DNA from: Pseudeuparius sepicola
Taxonomy: Eukaryota > Arthropoda > Insecta > Coleoptera > Anthribidae
Length of the DNA: 64,000 nt
Direction of reading: 5' to 3'
NCBI GenBank assembly: GCA_963920635.1
Contig: OY987307.1
Span: 20,661,735-20,725,734, forward strand
A model generated the notes under the pieces. The model saw only the letters and a list, made by a program, of their open reading frames with translations, was not told where the DNA came from and made no database searches. Shown piece by piece: positions 22,938-35,335 of this stretch (position 1 is its first letter; every line of letters begins with the position of its first letter). Made by a program: the position numbers and the translations under genes.

Positions 22938-24556
22938 TTCAGTGGCACTCATTTCTGGTACGATCTGGGTTTCATTGAAAAAACATATGAATAATTTTTT
23001 CAGTTTATAGTAAACCTGATGCATATATGGTAATTTGGCATTAATACTTGCCAACATTGAACTAAATCAGTCAACCCGTTCAAAGGTTATGGCGAATGAA
23101 CTAAATTTAAGGCCCCTTTAGGGCTTTTTTGAGACTATAGGAAAACAATAGAATGTTTTGTGCTTATCATGGTTATGTATTCTGAAACACCCTGTATACT
23201 CCTGTCATGTATCTACATATGTTAAGAATCATTACATATTAACGTTAAGAAATTACTAACGTTTTCAACACTTAAAGCTTTTATAAATATTTAAAATCGA
23301 ATAACTTCATCCATTATTGGACCAAAAGAGGTTATTTTTTAACACAGAGAAAAATTAAAAATGGCGATTACTTAAAGGTTATGTTGTGTAGCGTATTAGC
23401 GTCTACAGTCGACCAAGCTTACCGCGCTTGTCTACAGATGGATCTAGATTACAGTCTACATAGAGAATATTATCGTGATTCAAACCGACCGAACTGCTCA
23501 TATTAAAACATTACGTTGTTATAGGTAACCATTTCGCAATGAGGTTGAAAAGTTAAGTGATTGCAATTTCGCAATGAGGTTGAAAAGTTAAGTGATTGTT
23601 TTGAATTTCTGGATGTCTGGAAGGAAAAATCGTAAAATAGGATTACTTCACTGCGTATATTTCTCGTTTTATTGATGTTTTTAGCGTTCTTCACCTTATT
23701 TTTTTTCTGCCACTGCTTTGTTCGCGGTATCACGAAATTCAATTTGCTTAAAATTTCAAGGCAATAATTTTTATCTCTTGTTTGCTTTGCGATAAAAAAT
23801 AATGTGTTCCTAAGATATGCTAACCTTTCATCTGTTTGGCAGCCTCTTAAAATGATTAAAAGTATGATTTTTTATCAACTTATCACATCTCTTACGTTAG
23901 CACGTCAATCTAAACTTTAGTGGATATCCTAAATGCCAGTTGAATACAATAGATAGAAAATCGCTATAGCTATAAAACATAATACTTTTCGTTCCCTAAT
24001 CTCTACCAACTTTAAATGCGTAGATATATAGACGTACCACTGTTATTGAAATAAAAATTATGGATCGCGTGAAAACACTCATAAACCATTTCGTATTGCT
24101 ATACAGTGCTAGGTTGTAGTTCGAACCTTCAACTTTTAACCATACAGTATAAAATACGACCCTATAGCCCGGCACTATGCAATGCTTCGTTGAGTCCAAA
24201 GAATTCGAAATAAAACTTCTAAACCTAAAGGAGACCTAAAAGCTTCCTGAAAATGATACCGCATAGAAACCACGCGTAACGAAGAATACCAACATACATC
24301 TAATCCTGATACAGTTATGCCGTAAAATTCTAAAAACAGAATATTTATGACCACGTCTATAAGAATTAAATAGATATAAGTAACAGAGCTGGGCCCATGT
24401 ATGGAATTTTGATAGTCGGTTATTGGATATTTACAAAATATCTTAGAGACAGGATACAAAAAAAACGTCTATAAGTGGATAATAATAATATGTTCAAATT
24501 GAGATTCGAACAGTCTTTCGAATATGTTGGCTACAGCACAGCTTACCCTAACATGC
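22938..24556. other. no recognised gene; 35 bp tandem duplication
   Basis: ATTTCGCAATGAGGTTGAAA begins at 23531 and again at 23566, a perfect 35 bp tandem duplication. Otherwise AT-rich, with chance ORFs only. Confidence 0.45.
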
Positions 24557-24980
24557 TACAGTATGAAGGGCGAGTTTTTTTTTCGATGTTTTGCATGGGG
24601 ATCTCGGAGCTAGAAGCTTTTGAAAAAGTCTATGGCATATCTACTAATGTTTGAAAAAAAAAATTAATGTTCGCTATTCCTTCAAACTGTAAAACAAAAG
24701 TTGTAGCGAATTATGTTCATAATAAGACAGCCCAATGGTATATTGCATGTGAGCTGTCATTTCCGAGATATAACAAACTTAATACATACCGTAGTTGGCT
24801 ATGGTCTCATAAAATCGAGCATTAAAGGTTTCTAATGATATAATACTAGATACGACTATTTTGGAAAATGTCAAAGTTGGCCTTTTTGGAGCAATGCAAT
24901 GTTTATTAAAAAATGCAATCCTGCGCAGTTCGGCATTTAGTTCAATAGCTATTTTTCTGTGAAAACTTTTAAGTTGTACA
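24557..24980 (+). mobile_element. one-armed relative of the 14745 foldback element
   Basis: It begins TACAGTATGAAGGG and shares the CGATG...ATGGGGATCTCGGAG...AGCTAGA block, GAGATAT, and the block around TTGGCTATGGTCTCATAAAATCG with the arm at 14745-15130. The opposite arm is not evident; TGTACAGAGTGTCCC near 24975 may be a decayed end. Confidence 0.5.
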
Positions 24981-27079
24981 GAGTGTCCCAAACTCGACAC
25001 CCCAGGGTTATTATAGGCAAACAAAAACAGCCAGTAAAAATTTGACTTGTGGGATTCTTGTAGGATCACTCAAGCTTGCTTTTGGGCCGAAAAGATAGTT
25101 TTTAGGAATTTGGGAAGTATAGGTTATGACATCATCAAATATATTTTTCCCAGGACCATATACCACCTGTTTCTCTTTATGTTTGGAAAGAGCACTTTTT
25201 CTGATAAACTTTCGTAAATTTTTTTTATACCTTGTTCCATAAAAAAATATATGCGTATTATTTGAAAAAATATGAAAAAGATTCCATGGTATTTTTTAAT
25301 GAAAATCGAGTTAGCCATGACTTTTATGAAATTATATTTATTCAAAAAGATGTATTATAGAAAAAGTATTATTAAAGTTTTATTATTAGTCATACAAATA
25401 GATGAACGTCTTTTAAGAAAAACTGTTATTGGTGTTATTTTTTTCTATTAAATCGTCAATATTCCGGGATGGAATTTTGTAAAAAAATTTATTATTCTTA
25501 CCTGTCATAATTGGAATACCTTCTCCTGACATTTAATAATTGTATCCAGTCATAAAATAATAAAATGGTACAGTGCATAGATAAGAAATATATAATGGTA
25601 CAGTGTTTGCATTTTGACACAGCGGTCCCAATTTGATACTTTAGACTATGGGCTATTCTATATGTAAGTGGCTTAAAGTTCTTTGGACTAAATGATGGAG
25701 CTATCACATTTTTTCTAAATTATTTGGAGCATATCCTTCAGAGGGTTGTTTTGAGTAGATCCAAGTACTCTTACTTCAGAGGGACCACCAATGCAGTACT
25801 GCAGTGTAGCAGTTTGAGGCTGTTGCTTCTCCTTATATATATTTACGATTTCCACGTTAATATACATGAAGCTGAAGCTAAAATTGTTGGACCTTGTCAA
25901 CAAAATTTGGCTTGCTTATTCTCTTTTCCTTAACGAGCATAAGACTCGGACCATGTTATTCGATAGACACAGAAGATATATCGCGACGAACTTACACATA
26001 CAAATTAATAATATATAGAAATTACAAACTGGCGCATTGTTATTATTTAGCCAGGCGCTCTTACTCAAAACTGAAACAACTTTATTTTGCATAGGGACTA
26101 CTTTTAAGCACAAACATTAAGCTCAGAGGCTTTGTGACTCTTTAATTATTTCCTTATTATCATAGTGTGGTAGCATATATTGGCCAATAGTGACCAATCC
26201 TAACACATAGTAAAAAACACAACTTACAAAAAATACAAAATTCTTGTATTAGATTTTGTTTAAGTCAATGGCTGAATTTGGATGGGAGGTCATCTTGTAT
26301 AATATTTAAGGTCATTATACTGCAATCTCCGTCTTATCCCTCTGACAAATAAGTAAAAAGACCCGATGTTCACAGTCATTAACAAGGCACTCCACCCTTT
26401 TTTATATGGTCCCCAAACACTCTACTTCCCAGTTATGACTTACATTTTTAGTAATATCCCCCGGTCTATCAAACAAACGATCAGTACCACAACCACAGGC
26501 TTTAAACTTGAATATTATAAAGAATGTTCCACAGGTTCTCTCCTTAATAATCTCCCTGTACTACTTCGATGTATGGCTATTAACAAATTTCTTGTCATCA
26601 AACATCAAACTTATGGTTAAGTGGAAGAATAAAGGCACAATTATTATTTTTTTCTAGTTATTATTGCCAAGAGTTCCAAAATACAAATGGTCTGCTCCAC
26701 ACCTTGGGTCCTGTTTCGCGTCCAGCAGTTTCTGCTAGGAAATCTGACCGCGACTAGAGTAGCAAGTTGCTTCAGTGTGGACACCTTGCTTCCAAATTAG
26801 TTTCATGTTACTGTGACTACTCGCGACTTAGCGAAACATGTTCCTTCTTTGTGGACTTGTTGCGACGTGTTTCGAGACTTGTGGCTTTCATTTGTAGTTG
26901 GTTTATCATTTGATAAATTTGTGGTCTGCCTGACATGCCCCCTTTCAAATAAATTTTGGAGTAAAGAGTACATTTTTATCTGTAGTGGTGTACTCTCAAT
27001 TGAGATCACTCACATACGGCAGGGTTTTGGTTTCTACAAAATTGGTGAACACAAAAATTCCTGTTGTATACCAAAACAG
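24981..27079. other. no recognised gene
   Basis: AT-rich sequence with many short frames, none with recognisable motifs. The region 26690-26950 has GC-richer, partly self-similar words (GTGTGGACACCTTGC, TTTGTGGACTTGTTGC) that may be an old repeat. Confidence 0.4.
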
Positions 27080-27600
27080 ACAAGACAAGACCTGATGGGA
27101 TTAGGAACAAATGCCGTTATGGAAGAACCGAAACCATACATTCGATCCAGCCCAACCTTATAGGAACTCGTCGGTCGCCCGAGCAGTTTCTCATCATCCC
27201 ATAATGGCGGAAGAGCCTGCCCGGCACCTAGGTCGCGATATACCGGGGTTCCATCGGCGATCGCAGAAAATAATGAGCAATAAGAATACAACAAACCCAT
27301 TTATAATATTATAAACTCCCTATTAATCTAAGTCGCTGCGGAACGAGCGCGAGCGGAGCGCGCAAAAACGAACAAGACGACGACGCAGCGCCGGACCGGA
27401 GGATGATGGAAAACCATACGGTATTTGAACCGAAGACCTTTGGACCCGGTGTCAAACTACTTCCAGTTGCACCTCTATGGCCGCGGCCTGGAGGATCGGC
27501 CGCAGGGGCCGATATCGTAGGGGACATACACTGCCGTCCGAAGTTTTGCGATTGCATGGAAAGGGATTTTTCCTTCCTTAATTCTCCTTGAAGACTTTGT
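27080..27600. other. GC-rich repeat-free block
   Basis: Contains a GC-dense core at 27335-27540 (GAGCGCGAGCGGAGCGCGC and CGGCCGCAGGGGCCG-like words). Overlapping ORFs on both strands reflect GC content. Possible host regulatory or exon-associated sequence; no identity assigned. Confidence 0.3.
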
Positions 27601-27689
27601 CATCGGTTTTAGACTCCTATCATTTGTTTATATTTCATTTTCATCTTTTATTGGTTGCTCTCCATTATGGTCCATGCAATAGTTGATGT

Positions 27690-28069
27690 TGCATATACTC
27701 GAATCACGTAAGTCTGACCCCTGGCGTAAATAAAAGCACGTGTTCGATGACGTTGCGCGAAATAAGGCGACTGGTCTATATAACGCGCGCCTGACAACTA
27801 GACCGCAAGTGAATTTGTGCGGTTTTATCTTGTTTTCACATGCGTCTATACTATTTAGACATTATTATACCACAAATATTTTTATCGATATTTTGAACTA
27901 TTTTAATGAAGCCAATATTTTTTTTTCCGAAATACCTTGACGCAAACAATTGTAAAAGTAAAATGAAATAAAGGTTGTGCCTGAGTGTGGCTCTGGCGAA
28001 TGTTTCAAAACCACGCGCTCTTGTTTGCATCAGGCGTCAGAGTTATTTGATTTTGGTATAGTTCTTTTC
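27690..28069 (+). mobile_element. TIR element with TATA box and poly(A) signal, copy B
   Basis: Second copy of the 10995-11385 element. TATATAA (27777-27783) is followed by AATAAAGGTTGTG near 27966-27978 with a G/T-rich tail (TGAGTGTGG). Terminal similarity is inverted: ATACTCGAATCACGTAAGTC at the left against the complement of GAGTTATTTGATTTTGGTAT at the right. Core blocks such as CACAAATATTTTTATCGATA are shared with copy A. No ORF. Confidence 0.65.
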
Positions 28070-28501
28070 TTATTTATATTCCCTCTGTTTCTTACTTTGT
28101 TCACCGAACCCTTCACTATAGAATGTCTGAAGTTGGTATGAGGTACCAATAAGGTTCTCATTGCCAGTAATATAATAATGTGGTAACGGTGCAAACTATC
28201 GTTGGTAATTGTAGGTAATTTCTACGAACTTACTCGTTGGAAAAAGTGAAAACTTCTAAACTTGAGTGTTATGTTGGTATTTCTTAGAGATCTCTGATGG
28301 TTCAGAAAGGAGGTTCATCAAAGGTCTACTCTAGCAATCCGTAGAGTTCGAATCGAAAGCGCTCAAGTAAGAGGTGATTTAATGTAATTTTTGTTTTCAT
28401 GAAGACTTATGTTATAAGTGCCAGCAAAGCAATGTTCTTGTGGAAGAAACTGGATCAGCATGTGCCTTTGCTTATTCTTTAGAAAAGTTTTTCAAGATTT
28501 G
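28070..28501. other. no recognised gene
   Basis: AT-rich; nothing identifiable. Confidence 0.4.
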
Positions 28502-28918
28502 TTAATTTTTAGTTCGCATTAATTTGTAATTTAAGTTACATGGATCATGCTGTAGTTTTGTGATATTTGTCGTAGATCTGCGGTCTGTTCTCCAATTATT
28601 TGGGATTAGTGACTCGTTTGATTTCTCCATACTTATATCCGTTAGACTTAAAATAGGCGCTTTGGAACGTCTACTTTTGTGTTGGGGATTGCAGGTTATT
28701 AGAAATCGATTTACTAGATTATTGAATATCTTCCTCTTCTCGGATGGGTAAAGGTTGAAATCAACTTGAGTTATAGGTATAGATCCATGTGTGGTTCTTG
28801 CACATATTATATCCAAAAAGTGAACTGTTAAAAGTATAGTTTGTTTTGCCAGTTTTTTGTGCATGTGCCCATACGATAAATAAATGTGTCATCCACATAG
28901 AGGACTTCAAAGCATTGT
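28502..28918 (-). pseudogene. PLE reverse transcriptase remnant with YVDD motif
   Basis: On the minus strand, FEVLYVDDTFIYRMG is encoded at about 28909-28865, with YVDD at 28899-28888; this is the catalytic palm motif of a reverse transcriptase in its Penelope-like context. After a frame break, the frame from 28864 reads VHFLDIICARTTHGSI and then KRKIFNNLVNRFLITCNPQ, matching the post-palm FLD.......HG and LV.R....... blocks of PLE RTs. Stops and frame changes show it is dead. No GIY-YIG part follows, so it is a separate, internally truncated copy from those at 6-7 kb and 52-55 kb. Confidence 0.65.
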
Positions 28919-29608
28919 GTTCGTAATGTTCTATTTTATTTGAAAAAATATATATATAGGGTGTCAGATTAAGTAAAATTACATTTCAAATCAGAAGTGG
29001 CGAAAAAGTGATGACGAACTTCTTTTCGCAAATGAATTTTGGGTACAATTATGTATAAAAACTAATAACTAAATTTAAATACCTATACCTAAATTTAGTA
29101 GATATGAAGAATTTTAAGAATTGAAACTTGTCTGTTTTAATTTATTTTCGTCCCAAATTTAAAGTTTGGAAGTTGGTCTGATAGGATTTTGTACGGTCGG
29201 CTCCAACGCTGCCTCTGGTCTAGAATCATCTCCGTCTGCTTTAATCTATGTACAGGGTTATCCACAAAACATTCTACCCTTAACTTTTCTTAAGGAGCCT
29301 AAAAAAATAAATAAGTATCTGTAATTTTCCATAACTCGACCATTTTCGGCCGAATTCTTATACTTTTAGTGTTTTCGCCTTCTGACACATCGTTATTACA
29401 TCTTACCGGCTACTGCTGGTTAAAGATTAACTTTTAACCATGAAGCGTTCATGGGTATTTTGTACTGGGTTATGGCCGGCTGATGAATGCTAGAAACACT
29501 CGACTGTCTCGGCATTCCCACCTTCGAACTATCCAGCATGTAACTATGCAATCCATTAGATATTGGATGCTGTCAGTTACCGAAAATAGTTTGTCCCAAA
29601 AGCCGCTA
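28919..29608. other. no recognised gene; MITE-like ends
   Basis: TATAGGGTGTCAGA near 28963 and TACAGGGTTATCC near 29250 resemble MITE termini. They may be the two ends of, or two halves of, a decayed element. No coding sequence is supportable. Confidence 0.35.
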
Positions 29609-29817
29609 TAACCCTTTGTCGCCTGACGGTACTTTAAAGAACTTTATAATAAATCGCTCATATAAATTATACAGGTTGGTTTTAGCTTCTATTCAGCCTC
29701 ATGGTACCTAAAAGCATGTATTTGCTTAGTTACATGTAATATTGTTAGTAGGTAGGCAACACATTTAACATTTAACATTTAACATTTAACTCCAAAAATC
29801 AGCTGTTGAAACAGTGA

Positions 29818-31589
29818 CTGTCAAGCCAAGTTGCTTTAGATAATAACTTCCAGACAGATGAAGAAGACGACGACGATTTTGAGGAGCTCCAAGTTGTAGA
29901 ACGCACTAGTTTTGTGCAACGAAATAGTGAAACTAAAGAAACGACATTGGAGTCTGAAGAGCAAGTTGAAACCGAGTTGGCTGAGAATAATAAGGAAAAC
30001 CCACTAGATCATGCCATTACTAAAAATGTCTCAAAGAAGAATTCCGATATAGACAGAAGGTGGAAGAAGCGCCATTACAAACTGGCAACTACGACTACAA
30101 AGGTTCACTAGGTGTCGTTAATCATTTGTTTGGTGTTCCACACCTACAGATATATTTTTGGTATTATTGAATCGAATATTGGAAAATATTGTGTTTCAAA
30201 GTAATCTTTATGCCACACAGAGGGGAAAAAAACTTAAAATTAACAAAAGAGGAGATCTTAATATTTTTTGGAATTAATCAATTGATGGGATACCATAGAC
30301 TTCCTTCTTGGAAACATTATTGGTCCACAAGTGAAGATATGAGTGTAGGTACCTTTTGTAAACAAGCAAATGAGTCGAGAAGATTTGATGTAATTTTGAG
30401 TAATTTACATGTAAAGATAACAGTACTATACCAAATGATAATAAAGACAAGCTGTATAAATTACGGCCAATGATCCAATCACTAAATTCAACTTTTGAAA
30501 AAGTGTATATAGGTACAAAAGAAGTAAGCGTGGATGAATCGATGATTTTATTCAAAGGTAGAAGTTCCCTGAAACAATATAACCCTATGAAACCGATAAA
30601 GCAAGGCTATAATAAACTTTGGTGCATGGCCGACCAAAAAGGATACATTTTGCAATTCGAAATCTACCAAGGAAAATACGAAGTGGACAACAGTTATGCA
30701 GAATATGGATTAGGAGAAAGAGTTGTTTTGAAGTTGACAGAGAAAGAATGGGGAAATCACCGAAAAGTTTATTTTGACAATTTTTTCACGTCTCTGCCTC
30801 TTATGGAAAAATTAAAAACAGAAGGAACATTAGCTTGTGGCACAATACGTGGAAATAGAAAAGGTAATAATTGTGATAGTATATCATAATAACAATATTG
30901 ACAGTTCTTACCCTTTCAGGTTTACCCAATAATGTAACTATTGACAAAACCATGAAACCAGGTGATTGCGATTACAGATTTTCTTCAATGGACATAGGTG
31001 TATTTAAATGGATGGACAATAAAAGTGTAACATTTGTTAGCAATTTTCATGGCAATGAAACTACTACTGTGAAACGGAAACAAAGGGTCAGTTGTCCTGT
31101 TGTTGTCGAGGATTACAACCGGAATATGGGAGGGGTTGATCATGCTGATCACCTTCGAGCATTATAATATATGGCCTTAGTAGGAGATCTAAAAAATGGT
31201 AGCAGCACATATTTTGGGGCTTGATTGACATATTATTTGTCAATGCATATGTAATTTATTGTGAGTTGTTCCCAAAGATTCCCCTATTAGATTTTCGAAG
31301 AGCAGTGACACAAGGACTGCTAAAGCCACGAAATAAGAGGCCTTCATTAGGACGTCCAGCTTCCCCAACAAAACGACGCAAAATGAACTATTCGGTTCCA
31401 GCTGACGTCAGATTGACTAATCTTGGTGTTCATTATGTAAAATATACCGAAAGAAGAGAACGATGTGAGGTTTGCAGCAACAAAAAAAATCAGTCCAGGC
31501 CACATTCAATTTGTTCTACTTGTAATGTATTCTTATGTTGTAATGAAAAAAAGAATTGTTTCGCAGAGTATCACGAAATAGATGTATAA
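29818..31589 (+). pseudogene. piggyBac transposase (DDE_Tnp_1_7) pseudogene
   Basis: An open frame from 29818 encodes an acidic N-terminus (DEEDDDDFEEL), then RRWKKRHYK. Later blocks are in other frames: NLKLTKEEILIFFGINQLMG (from ~30230), VDESMILFKGR with the first catalytic Asp at 30533-30535, VYFDNFFTSLP with the second at 30776-30778, DYNRNMGGVDHADHL with the third catalytic region (Asp at 31111 and 31138), and a C-terminal Cys-rich ribbon (CEVCSNKK...CSTC...CC). Frame breaks lie near 30095, 30140, 30225, 30414 and 31165, and there is an in-frame TAG at 31200-31202. The excision enzyme cannot be made from this copy. The catalytic Asp codons are intact, so decay is moderate. Confidence 0.9.
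30864..30919 (+). other. 56 bp GT-AG intron in the piggyBac transposase
   Basis: The exon ends at 30863, GTAATAATTG begins the intron, CCCTTTCAG ends it, and the next exon begins at 30920. Joining the two restores the reading frame, giving GNRKGLPNNV, the expected conserved piggyBac sequence. Read without splicing, the frame hits a stop at 30887-30889. This supports a spliced, eukaryote-adapted transposase gene and fits the very short introns of insects. Confidence 0.8.
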
Positions 31590-31699
31590 TATAAGTAATT
31601 TTGTCTTCTCGTGCCTCATTTCAATAAAAACACTTTGTTATTTGTTAGATCAACACTGGTTGATAATTCATTAACCGGAGCCTGACGGTACGTAAAAGT

Positions 31700-34354
31700 A
31701 CCAATTTTTATTATTGTAATAAAATTAAAAAAAAAAACAAAAAAGAAAATAAACCTTCAAATAATCTTAAATTATGTTATTTTATGTTATAGGTATTTAA
31801 TTTTATTGCAAAAAAAAAGAAAAAATAATAATTCAGGACACAAGGGGTTACTACATTTTGTTTGTATAATAATGGACAAGTATACTTAGGAATGAAAAAT
31901 AATTTTTTGCCTTGGAATTTGTAAAACATGTCTAAATAATCACGAAACCCAACCAACAGATTTTTTTTCCCATTAGTTTGCTCAAAAATTGAAAAAAACG
32001 GTCGCAATAGTAGGGAATGTGACGTCACGATCCCTAATTTCAATAAGTACCTGCTATTTTCTTAGTACTTATTTCGTCTTTTTTTATATAACCAAGCATT
32101 CCCAGGCAAATTATTAGATTCAGTTTGTATGCGCCTGATGAGAAATAATCAAATTTCGTAGCATTTCAATGAAATATTTGGATTTTACTGATCCCATTCT
32201 GAACTTATTAGATGCCCCCTATAAATATGACAGATGACATATTACTCAATGCTTTAAAGAAAATCATCGGCAACGCCGCACTTTGCATATAACCTCACTT
32301 TCGCCCGCGGAACGCCGAAACCAAGGTTAATAACCTTAGTGAAAACTAAATAAATTCTATTCTCAGTTTTAAAAGAATCTTGCTGTGAATACTTTATTTT
32401 TTCGGTTTATAATGAAGACAAGATTTGTTAAAGCTTGTCCTGATAACTTGCCTTGCATAGATTTTGATATGGTGTGTCAATTTTATCAATAAAAACGGGG
32501 AGCAAAATATGGAGAAATGAAGAGGTATGTTTGTTATTTGATTTGTATATTGTTTTAATATTGCTTAATGATGATGATATAGCTTAAATTCTGGTTTTAG
32601 GTAGACTAGAGAATAAATATTATGGTAACAATGTTATTGGAGACACGCAGAGGAAAGAACATAGCAATGAATGCATAATGCCCGGTTAAGGCAAAAATTA
32701 CCCCCGAGCACAAAATTAATAAGAAAAATGTTAATGACACTGTGGTTAAAAATGAAGAAATTGAACTGAATAGTTGTGGAAGTAGGTATATTATGTTGTA
32801 ATTAGCCAACATCAGCAGATTAGTCCTAAATTATGCACATACCACGATGTACGAGGATCATACATCGTGGCACATACGTAGATACAGCTTTTTGTGCTTC
32901 TAGTTTAGTTGCTAGTACAGTAAAGAAATACTTATTGTGTATATACCTATAGTTAAGATATGGGAGGGGGCATGGGGGTGTCGCACACCCCAATGTTGAA
33001 ATCGATTATCAAAACAAGAAATCATGCGTTTGTAAAAACGATCGTTGATATCTACATGTGAGAACCATGATTAAGAACTAATTTAAATAATCTAGTGCAA
33101 GTTCGACAGCAGAGTTTCATTCGATATCAAGTGCTTGACCGTCAATGACTTTTTGCGGGTATTTTTTTCTTGTATGATCTAATGAAGTATTTAATTAATT
33201 AAGTCCGTAGTAGTACACTTTGTCGCATCCATTTTGATGCGGAAAGTTGTACTTTTCTGCACTAGTGACATTAACTTTGTCAACTAATAGAACTAAGCAC
33301 GCTTGTAAAATTTTTGCACATATTAATGGGAAACTTATTTTAGATGAATGTAAGCTGACTTCCTGGAAATAGCGAAGAATCATGGACAACATCAGTAGAT
33401 TGTTATATTGGAAAAAGTCAACACAAGTGCAATAAAAAAATATGAAGGTCTACCTTACAGGATTTAGTTGACAAAGACATACCGACATACCTCAATAATT
33501 AATATACATTGGAGTAGTATGACAGAAGATTTTTGGCAAAAATCAAAACATATTACAAGGAGGGACTGTCTGACATGTTAAAAAACGAAAAATGCCCTGT
33601 ATCTCCAAAACGAATCAAGATTTTGAGATTCAACTGCTTTCCACTGCCCTCAAAAATTGAGCACAGTACACTTACCTACTCTTTGTCTATCTCTTCGCAG
33701 AATAGAAGAAACCCCCCAAAAAAAAACATCCAGTTTGTTGCACTCTGTGCATGCGACATGAAAACTATTATTTGATTTTGGAATATTTTCACTAAATTTA
33801 ATAGATAACTTATTTGGGGTTTTGCCATAGAATGCAAAATAATGTTTTTTTTTTCTTGCAAATTAAAGAAATCTTAATTTTTGGCCGGCTGCTGCATTAT
33901 ATTTTTTTATTTTTAACTTCCATTAACCACAATCACAAAATATGCTTATGAACATTTATTTTCCAGAAAAAATAGGTATATAATATGTATAGTGAGAAAA
34001 TCCTAAAGAATTATGTCATTTTTTATGAGGATGCTTCGGCAATCACAATATAATTTACCTAAATGGGTCTAAAATAGTTCAAGCTATGACAATAAAGTTT
34101 TTCGACTGAAAACTTGGCTTTATTGCGTTTTACATGTTATATTTCTAACATCACCAAGAACTGGCACCTTCTCCAATATTCTAGCGTTACATTTTTGAAC
34201 CGATGCAGGTCTAACTACTTCTTGTAAGTAAGGGCTCATGAAATTAAAGTAATAAATTTTTTATATTCGGACCAGGTAAGTGCTTGACGTCTATAGGGTT
34301 AACTTTTCTCAGTTTAGTTTATAACCAATCAATGCTGTTGATTAACACTAGCAC
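31700..34354. other. no recognised gene; short hairpin
   Basis: A perfect short hairpin CCACGATGTA...TACATCGTGG is at about 32843-32872, and a TGACGTCA (CRE-like) word is near 32020. A GC-richer patch is at 32265-32330. Poly-A/T runs are frequent. No gene supported. Confidence 0.4.
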
Positions 34355-34591
34355 AGCTTCACAACAGAAGCGTCCATAAAGACGTGTCAAAAATAAGCGA
34401 GCCTCCATTTCAATTTACAGGAAAATAACCAATAACTTGTACATAAATTTGGTCCTAATACAATCTCTTTGCAATGTGGATTAATGTAAAATCAAACAAA
34501 ATGCACAATGTTTATCCCTTTAGAAGATATTTCGCGTCAAAGCGAGCATCCTTTTGACACATGTCCTTATGGACGCTTCTGTTGTGAAGCT
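34355..34591. mobile_element. short MITE
   Basis: AGCTTCACAACAGAAGCGTC (34355-34374) is inverted at 34572-34591, and the ~45 bp arms agree apart from a few changes. 237 bp, no ORF. I could not identify a target-site duplication. Confidence 0.7.
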
Positions 34592-35335
34592 ATTTATTCT
34601 GTGACACTAGGTATTGAGGCTAAAATATCATCAGTTTCTTCAAACAACTAGCAGTCGCTGGAATATACTTGATAACAAGTAAAAAATCGTTTGGCAGAGC
34701 CACTAATCTAAAATCGTCAGCTAAAATGTTACCCCTGGTTGGTTCTTTATTGTCTTTAATATATCAGCAAGTCTAGATATCTAATTTGTGCAAGTTCAGT
34801 TAGGTACTTACGAATTGTGTCGTTTTATAGATAAAATCGACTTGTTTCCAATAAAAAAAAAGTTTTGTAAACCAACCAGCAACGTCCGAATCATCAATAC
34901 CAATACCTAGTGCTCCCAGCATTTTCCTCAGCAAAATAGAATAGTTCATTTCCGTCATGGATTATTAGAATGAATGGTGAAAATAGTTCAAATCATAAAA
35001 AATAAAAGCTTGTAAAACACGCGGGCCGCGGGATCCGATGTTCCGATTTGTGACGCCACAAAATAGGTTATGTTTATGTTCTCGCAGGCTGACAGCTTGG
35101 CATTAAGGTGCGGCGTTGCCAAACCTGGTGCCACGGCGGTAAATTTAGGGAAAAATAAAATCCAACAGGTAGTTACGTATATTGAACTTTAAAAATTAAT
35201 TGCGGCAAAACGGGGGCGAAAAAAAAATTAAAAAAAATACAGCAAGTATATCTCACCCAATACTATCCGATGAGCAAATAAAAAAAAGTGGTGTATTAGT
35301 CCATTGGGGATGTTAATTATCAACCTAACCTAACC
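34592..35335. other. no recognised gene
   Basis: AT-rich, with a GC-rich patch at 35015-35150 (CGCGGGCCGCGGGATCCG-like words). Nothing identifiable. Confidence 0.35.

Larger units (their letters stand above)
29609..31691 (+). mobile_element. decayed piggyBac element
   Basis: The left end is probably at AACCCTTTGTCGCCTGACGG (29610-29629), which has the CCC...-type piggyBac terminus, but the preceding tetramer is ATAA instead of TTAA. The 12-mer GCCTGACGGTAC recurs near the right end (31680-31691) after TTAACCGGA, in the same orientation and not inverted, so the true right TIR is missing or the repeat is subterminal. The transposase gene fills the interior. AATAAA near 31622, ~33 bp after the stop, is a plausible poly(A) signal. 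Confidence 0.75.

Noticed and set aside
28322..28360. tRNA-like GTTCGAATC word
   Set aside because: No acceptor stem, D-arm or anticodon arm could be folded around it.
29482..29505. CTGATGAATGCTAGAAAC as a hammerhead ribozyme
   Set aside because: The core words are present but there is no base-paired stem II and no matching stem III or cleavage site.
32136..32165. CTGATGAGAAATAATC as a hammerhead core
   Set aside because: The required GAAA after a stem II is absent.
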